The translations under genes and the position numbers were made by a program. Positions 61,001 through 64,000 of a stretch of 64,000 bases of DNA are shown piece after piece. Origin of the DNA: Lytechinus variegatus (taxonomy: Eukaryota; Echinodermata; Echinoidea; Temnopleuroida; Toxopneustidae); contig NC_054744.1 of the NCBI RefSeq assembly GCF_018143015.1, positions 4,523,059 through 4,587,058 of the forward strand, read 5' to 3'. Numbering within the stretch: the stretch's first letter is position 1; each line of letters begins with the position of its first letter. The notes under the pieces were generated by a model. That model searched no databases. It was not told the origin of the DNA and saw only the letters and a program-made list of their open reading frames with translations.

Positions 61001-63472
61001 TTTCTTAGAACGTGATATGATTTTAGTGATAAATATGGAATTATTTACGCTGTAATGGTTTTGTTCTGGTCTTATTTCTTTTGATTTAATTTCTAACTTC
61101 CTATAGGCAGCACTGTTCTGATGATTGTTTTGTATTTCCTTCGAAGCATGAAGCAGTTTCCGGCAATGCCTCTCACAAAATGAAAAGTTTTTTGTTCTGA
61201 TTTTTTTAAAGTGGTTTTAATGTATCAATGTGTAGTGTCGGAATACCCCTCCTCAGGCATTCGAGAATTATAATTGTTTGGCCATCTTTAAAAGCGAGAT
61301 ATTGTTTCTTTGGTAAACTTTTATTATATCTTAAGCTTGGAAATTATTTTATGCCATTCGGTAAGAAATTCCATAAACAGTATACACTTCTTATAGTATC
61401 TGAATCTATTTAATTGCTCCGGCACTGATTGTTTATTTTATCCATATCATGTTACAGGAATTAGAACAAAGAATGGCTGCAGCAGCCAAAGATAAGGACG
61501 AATTCGAGAGAGAAACTCTGAAATGGAAGGAGGAAAAGTTCGATCTGCTGGAGCAAATTCGGAATCAGAAACAAAATCAGGTACTTTAATTTCAGGGTCA
61601 TTGTGGTATTTTCTGCCTCATAATAAAACTGTTTCAAAATCTACATGATGTGTTTATCTTATTCATACAGAAAGGTGGGGCAAGCGTGTCACTCAAGATG
61701 ACGAATAGTGTCATTTGCTTGCTTCAAAGTTTATTGAGAAAAAAGGAAGGATTACCAGGTTTGAACAAAAAATAATTGTGATATTATTCATTGATTTCAT
61801 CAGGTTTAATAAGGCAATGTGATTCAATTGTGGTGTAAAGTTATCCAGTAAAACCTTGAAAGTTTTATTGTTTGAAAAAACTACCATAATTATATGATGA
61901 GAAATTCCCATCATCTTCATCGACGTCATCGTCATCATCATCGTCATCATCATCATCACCACCACAATACCACCATTCCATCATCATCATCATCATCACC
62001 ACCACAATACCACCATTCCATCATCGTCATCATCATTATCATCATCATCAGCAGCAGCAGCAGCAGCACTACCACCACCACCTACAACAACACCACCATA
62101 CCCTCCACCAACCCCAGTCATCTAATCATCATCATTACTAGTCAACATCCTTTAACATCGTTCTCTTCCTCTTCGTCATCAATTACTAATGACACCATCG
62201 TAAATAATCTTTATCATCATGATCACTAATTCCATCCCGATACCATTTCATGTTCAAATATTTCAGAAATCCGATTCAAGACGCAAGGTCGCCATCAAAG
62301 CATCGGCAATAATCGACCAAGAGATTACCAAAGTACTGGACAGGGAGATTGCACAGATACAGATCCGACAAGATCGAGAAAAGCTAGAGAAAGCTGAAAG
62401 AGATCGCATGGTGAGGATTATATGTTCTAAAGTTTTCTTCAACGAATAATGAAATCACTGCATAACTTAAAATACCACAGTCTTCCCAAAATGAAATGAA
62501 ATGTTAGAGTCAGTCAGAGTCACAGAAACTCAAAGTTCGTTGAATCATTAAAGAATAAGTCAAAATGAAAATTGAATAATATGAATATTATAATATACAC
62601 ACCTTCGATCTTGAATATGATTATGATTCAAACTTGGAATAGGCCATGCCATGTTCCTAAGTGCAATTTTTTTATGATTGAAAGTGAATTGAAGTACTCA
62701 CAAATGTCTATAGAGTTTCGATTAAATTTGGTTTTCACCAGGCTTCCATTGAGAAAGTCAAAGAATCAGAAGCACTCAGAATGGAGATTGAAGAGAAGAA
62801 CAAGAAACTTGAGAATGAAATCAAGGTAAATACTGAATGTGAACTCATATAACATAAATTGTGATTAATATCCCTTTCTTAAATTAACAAGACTAATTAT
62901 AGGATTTGAATTAAAATCAGATTAAATCAGACAATAATCATTAATTTTACTCAAAGTATCTTATATTTATTCCAAATCTTTTACAGACTTATACAATCGA
63001 ACAAACGGATATGATGACAATTTATCAGCGCTAAATGTTATTGCCATTTGATAATGAACATTATTGAATTTTGGAAAACTTTGGCAATTTATACTTTGTT
63101 TCAATGTAAGTATATAAAACCTGTTAAGACAATCTTAAAGAATTATTTGGCGAAAATAGTCCAATTTGACTGGTTGCCAAATAAAAAAAAGAACCCCCTC
63201 CCTATCCATAGAGTCTAATTGTTTCCAATATTAGTGTCTAAGAATATTAAATCATTCATGCAATCATGGAAGAGAGAATTGATTGTAAAGAATTAATATT
63301 TCAGTTCTATCCCATTCAATTCTGACAACTCTTGTTTATCATACAGCTGGTTAAGAACGAGATAGAGATTGCCTACTCCAAGGTTGACGGCTACAAATCT
63401 GATATCACTGATCTCAACAATCAGAACAGGAGTCTTCATGACCAAATAGACCTACAGAAGAAAAGCTATCAG
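48936..63472 (+). CDS. Large coiled-coil protein, 30 coding exons seen, 3' end beyond the window
   Basis: Thirty GT-AG exons join without a stop into 1,193 codons. The start ATG lies one base after an acceptor, so the 5' UTR is spliced. Residues 1-50 are basic and probably disordered. Residues 51-145 (exons 2-3) may form a small folded region that I do not recognise. From about 190 onward the product is almost wholly heptad-type coiled coil (leucine-, glutamate-, lysine- and glutamine-rich, few prolines). Breaks fall at 416-460 and at 815-913, where three LEW(D/E)QEI motifs occur. No signal peptide or membrane segment is visible. All introns are phase 0, and eight exons are exactly 35 codons. 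The protein is probably cytosolic or cytoskeletal: a centrosomal, ciliary, Golgi or transport scaffold. I could not name the family. The last intron seen is open at the right edge. Confidence 0.88.
49287..49535. repeat. (GAT)n microsatellite in intron 1 with embedded module copy 2
   Basis: A GAT/GGT array interrupted at 49345-49397 by GATGTGAATGATACCTCTC, AACATGTTATACTCATTAT and AATTCAAATCGA. That is the same module as 20354-20410. Confidence 0.9.
49604..49744 (+). CDS. Coiled-coil gene exon 2 (residues 51-97)
   Basis: Acceptor TCCCAACAG|CAC, donor CTTAAG|GTATAA. Encodes HVTLLLKFLQESFDL and IKWMTEQLK; probably a small helical region. Confidence 0.88.
50030..50140. repeat. (AAAT)n/(AATG)n low-complexity tract
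   Basis: A/T tetranucleotides in intron 2, upstream of exon 3. Confidence 0.85.
50180..50320 (+). CDS. Coiled-coil gene exon 3 (residues 98-144)
   Basis: Acceptor TATTCAAAG|GGG, donor ATTCAG|GTAAAA. Encodes GNEVLLKTCKDIAGVSG and a helix ending IKQLQNKIQ. Confidence 0.88.
50641..50709 (+). CDS. Coiled-coil gene exon 4 (residues 145-167)
   Basis: Acceptor ATTTTTTAG|GAA, donor GTCTTG|GTAAGA. The shortest exon, 23 codons; polar linker. Confidence 0.85.
50747..50935. repeat. (GATA)n/(GAAA)n microsatellite in intron 4
   Basis: Alternating GATA and AAAG tetranucleotide runs directly after exon 4. Confidence 0.95.
51159..51302 (+). CDS. Coiled-coil gene exon 5 (residues 168-215)
   Basis: Acceptor ATGAACAG|GAT, donor ATCAAG|GTATGA. 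The coiled coil begins here (IVKEMKDTF...VKVKKEEIK). Confidence 0.88.
51487..51591 (+). CDS. Coiled-coil gene exon 6 (residues 216-250), 35 codons
   Basis: Acceptor TTTTGGCAG|AAT, donor CTGGAG|GTAATA. First of the exact 105-nt exons; heptads in VELEKEMDDLKKRNNYL. Confidence 0.9.
51744..51848 (+). CDS. Coiled-coil gene exon 7 (residues 251-285), 35 codons
   Basis: Acceptor AAATGATAG|CAA, donor ATCGAG|GTGAGA. Encodes QSQEKLKSATNLVSDLEHK. Confidence 0.9.
52058..52335 (-). mobile_element. Probable LINE 3' end in intron 7
   Basis: On the minus strand it reads GGGAACCCATACTAACAAGC, then CCAGTGGGTTCCC, and ends in a CAATCAATCAATC tail. This is the style of a CR1-like LINE 3' UTR. It ends about 50 bp upstream of exon 8. 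Confidence 0.5.
52385..52489 (+). CDS. Coiled-coil gene exon 8 (residues 286-320), 35 codons
   Basis: Acceptor TAATTTCAAG|GGT, donor ATCAAG|GTATAC. Encodes LLQRYEEAGEIVSNLQTEL. Confidence 0.9.
52759..52833 (+). CDS. Coiled-coil gene exon 9 (residues 321-345), 25 codons
   Basis: Acceptor ATTTTTCAG|GCA, donor CTTGAG|GTAAAA. Ends QQKKELESQLE, the recurrent C-terminal pattern of these exons. Confidence 0.9.
52989..53093 (+). CDS. Coiled-coil gene exon 10 (residues 346-380), 35 codons
   Basis: Acceptor ATTTCCAG|AGC, donor TTGCAG|GTATAT. Starts SLRTAEFQANAQVLSL. Confidence 0.9.
53509..53613 (+). CDS. Coiled-coil gene exon 11 (residues 381-415), 35 codons
   Basis: Acceptor GTGAATAG|AAA, donor TTTGAG|GTATTA. 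Encodes LELEKEIAILQREKQELET. Confidence 0.9.
53690..54240. other. Intron 11: GA tract and a possible minus-strand LINE tail
   Basis: (GA)n-rich sequence lies at 53720-53765. From 53810 there is a T-run and TTTATTTATTTATT-type sequence. Read on the minus strand it resembles a LINE tail; no coding part is present. Confidence 0.35.
54262..54369 (+). CDS. Coiled-coil gene exon 12 (residues 416-451)
   Basis: Acceptor AAACTTCAG|AGC, donor CCAAAG|GTACGT. Not coiled coil: polar, with EFCWRSGYDVTTPK. This is a break in the rod. Confidence 0.87.
54495..54599 (+). CDS. Coiled-coil gene exon 13 (residues 452-486), 35 codons, tandem donors
   Basis: Acceptor TTGTGTAG|GCC. The donor is CTCCAG|GTACCG, with a second usable donor GTAAAA six bases on (exon end 54605), which would add Val-Pro. 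The shorter form gives the 105-nt length shared by its neighbours. Confidence 0.88.
54866..54967 (+). CDS. Coiled-coil gene exon 14 (residues 487-520)
   Basis: Acceptor CTTTTAAG|AAT, donor CTAAAG|GTAATC. 34 codons, ending KSELGQQLK. Confidence 0.9.
55282..55377 (+). CDS. Coiled-coil gene exon 15 (residues 521-552)
   Basis: Acceptor CTCCTTTTAG|CGC, donor CTCAAG|GTATAT. 32 codons, starts RLKQEKDDLISQHE. Confidence 0.9.
55670..55774 (+). CDS. Coiled-coil gene exon 16 (residues 553-587), 35 codons
   Basis: Acceptor GTCATACAG|AGT, donor TTACAA|GTAGGC. Encodes SLINQRHESISLIQKCADQ. Confidence 0.89.
56033..56137 (+). CDS. Coiled-coil gene exon 17 (residues 588-622), 35 codons
   Basis: Acceptor TTTTGCACAG|TCC, donor CTTAAG|GTAAGA. 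Ends LKSELKHLETKLK. Confidence 0.9.
56311..56391 (+). CDS. Coiled-coil gene exon 18 (residues 623-649)
   Basis: Acceptor TTAATTTCAG|GAT, donor AAAGAG|GTAAAA. 27 codons, strongly basic (FRKKKITNP), a likely interruption of the coil. Confidence 0.88.
56723..56845 (+). CDS. Coiled-coil gene exon 19 (residues 650-690)
   Basis: Acceptor TTTTACAG|GAT, donor TGTCAG|GTAACT. Encodes ITALTQEIEKLQEKIADLK. Confidence 0.9.
57209..57334 (+). CDS. Coiled-coil gene exon 20 (residues 691-732), 42 codons
   Basis: Acceptor TTTAATAG|AAG, donor AATAAG|GTTAGT. Six heptads; INEEKGKLSSQLENIQEE. Confidence 0.9.
57405..57560. repeat. (TTTC)n/(TTCC)n microsatellite in intron 20
   Basis: Pyrimidine tetranucleotide array between exons 20 and 21. 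Confidence 0.95.
57711..57836 (+). CDS. Coiled-coil gene exon 21 (residues 733-774), 42 codons
   Basis: Acceptor TAATAATAG|GAA, donor TATCAG|GTATTT. Encodes CLEEEKNDLSTQLSEARKQ. Confidence 0.9.
58190..58309 (+). CDS. Coiled-coil gene exon 22 (residues 775-814)
   Basis: Acceptor TATTGATAG|GAT, donor CATCAG|GTAATT. 40 codons, ends LEKERNNLLAKINENHHQ. Confidence 0.89.
58683..58979 (+). CDS. Coiled-coil gene exon 23 (residues 815-913), triple LEW(D/E)QEI motif
   Basis: Acceptor TATTCTAAG|GGT, donor TGTCAG|GTACGA. The largest exon (99 codons) and unlike the rest: acidic, proline-containing, probably disordered. QDLEWDQEI, QELEWDQEI and QDLEWEQEI have their Trp at residues 829, 853 and 875. Each motif lies in an Asp/Glu-rich setting. 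The form L-E-W-D/E matches the W-acidic peptide known to bind the TPR domain of kinesin light chain (as in calsyntenin and SKIP/PLEKHM2). Binding here is inference. Confidence 0.9.
59212..59325 (+). CDS. Coiled-coil gene exon 24 (residues 914-951)
   Basis: Acceptor ATCCTGTAG|GTG, donor TATCAG|GTGATT. A basic start (QRKKTIKKQ), then return to coil (LSAKLQEANNKYQ). Confidence 0.88.
59583..59708 (+). CDS. Coiled-coil gene exon 25 (residues 952-993), 42 codons
   Basis: Acceptor TTGCCCCTAG|GAG, donor AGACGT|GTAAGT. The following intron carries a nested MITE 14 bp from the donor. Confidence 0.9.
59723..60547. mobile_element. Family A foldback MITE in intron 25, split by a family B insertion
   Basis: The outer left half (59723-59870) matches 13936-14107 and the outer right half (60478-60547) matches 14112-14178. 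The left end has lost a few bases (CACAAAAACTCC instead of CACTGCAAAAACTCC). The interruption is the element at 59875-60473. Confidence 0.85.
59875..60473. mobile_element. Family B TTAA foldback MITE nested in family A
   Basis: It begins AGGTCAAGTCCACCTC and ends GGGGTGGACTTGTCCT. TTAA stands on both sides (59871-59874, 60474-60477). The uninterrupted family A copy has a single TTAA at the equivalent place, which proves the 4-bp target duplication. Confidence 0.9.
60838..60960 (+). CDS. Coiled-coil gene exon 26 (residues 994-1034)
   Basis: Acceptor TTTTAACAG|AAT, donor TGCAAG|GTATGT. Encodes LEDKLNCLEEEADHQEL. Confidence 0.9.
61458..61580 (+). CDS. Coiled-coil gene exon 27 (residues 1035-1075)
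   Basis: Acceptor ATGTTACAG|GAA, donor AATCAG|GTACTT. Encodes ELEQRMAAAAKDKDEFERE. Confidence 0.9.
61908..62225. repeat. (ATC)n/(CAC)n/(CAG)n microsatellite in intron 27
   Basis: A long triplet array ending about 40 bp before the exon 28 acceptor. The His/Ser-rich frames are artefacts. Confidence 0.9.
62267..62410 (+). CDS. Coiled-coil gene exon 28 (residues 1076-1123)
   Basis: Acceptor ATATTTCAG|AAA, donor CGCATG|GTGAGG. Highly charged single-helix-like sequence (IQIRQDREKLEKAERDR). Confidence 0.9.
62742..62825 (+). CDS. Coiled-coil gene exon 29 (residues 1124-1151), 28 codons
   Basis: Acceptor TTTTCACCAG|GCT, donor ATCAAG|GTAAAT. Four heptads. Confidence 0.9.
63347..63472 (+). CDS. Coiled-coil gene exon 30 (residues 1152-1193), 42 codons, last in window
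   Basis: Acceptor TATCATACAG|CTG, donor TATCAG|GTACTA. No stop codon, so the gene continues to the right of the window. Confidence 0.9.
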
Positions 63473-63842
63473 GTACTAGTTATGATTTCAACACCTATAT
63501 TGAAATAGACAGAAATATGCCTCCCCACTTGGCTTTATTTCTTTAACTAAACAAAGTTAGGTAAATATAGGGAAAGTGAAATCATTTTTATATCCAAGTA
63601 GTAACTAATTCTTATGAAACATTTCTTTCCAATCTTTGTATACAAAGAACGTAATTGACCCATGAATATCATAAGGACAAATTGTTGAAGTTAAAGTTCA
63701 GAAATTAAAGTTCAGAAATAAAAGTTCAGAAATTACTTAGCAGATTCTTGGAAAATATAAAAGTATAGATGAATGACCACACCCTTAGGTATAACAACAC
63801 CCTGTAATGTTTAATATAACACCAGAGAATGTCAAACCTGGT

Positions 63843-64000
63843 GCACTGCAAAAACCCTGGTGGTGATTTAACACCAGCCCGGAATCTATATATGTCCACG
63901 CCGGAGAAGTGTTAAACAACACCGGTTTTGGTATTAGTCTGACACCAGATAGGTGTTTATACAACACCAATTAGTATCAAAACAGCATCGGTTTGATTCC
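63843..64000. mobile_element. Family A foldback MITE, cut by the window end
   Basis: CACTGCAAAAACCCTGG with TGATTTAACACCAGCCCGG, then TCTATATATGTCCACGCC. This is the left arm of the 13936-14178 family. Confidence 0.8.

Noticed and set aside
1-64000. CRISPR arrays, operons, bacterial promoters
   Set aside because: Spliced genes, SINE/LINE pieces and MITEs show eukaryotic nuclear DNA. The tandem repeats lack spacer structure.

Overview
The window looks like animal nuclear DNA, most probably from a sea urchin or a close echinoderm. It is AT-rich and gene-poor, with short GT-AG exons spread over kilobases. It is packed with foldback (MITE-like) DNA transposons, a hAT family with CAGTGGCGTA ends, a tRNA-derived SINE and long GAT/ATC microsatellites. 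The echinoid assignment rests on my recognition of these repeat styles and could not be checked against a database.

Layout. 1-36.2 kb holds no protein-coding gene that I can support. It is a mosaic of repeats: a 1.4 kb long-inverted-repeat element at the left edge, several TTAA-flanked foldback elements, a SINE, a broken LINE reverse-transcriptase piece near 10.5 kb, a 27-copy minisatellite (9.0-9.8 kb), and a complete 1,179-bp hAT-type element with an exact 8-bp target duplication (29.3-30.4 kb). 36.4-43.1 kb holds a complete five-exon cytosolic glutathione S-transferase gene on the + strand (213 residues, sigma/pi-like). Its introns carry several foldback elements. 43.1-48.2 kb is again repeats.

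From about 48.2 kb to the right edge runs one large + strand gene. I read 30 coding exons (1,193 codons) and it continues past the window. It encodes a long coiled-coil protein that I could not assign to a named family. Every intron is phase 0, and eight exons are exactly 105 nt (35 codons, five heptads). One atypical 99-codon exon interrupts the coil with three copies of an acidic LEW(D/E)QEI motif. That motif matches the W-acidic peptide through which cargo adaptors bind kinesin light chains. This gene is the most interesting object in the window.

The two genes have no evident functional link. The repeats supply useful natural history. One TTAA foldback element sits inside another foldback family with a clean filled-site/empty-site comparison, and inverted copies of another MITE bracket the last exon of the transferase gene.
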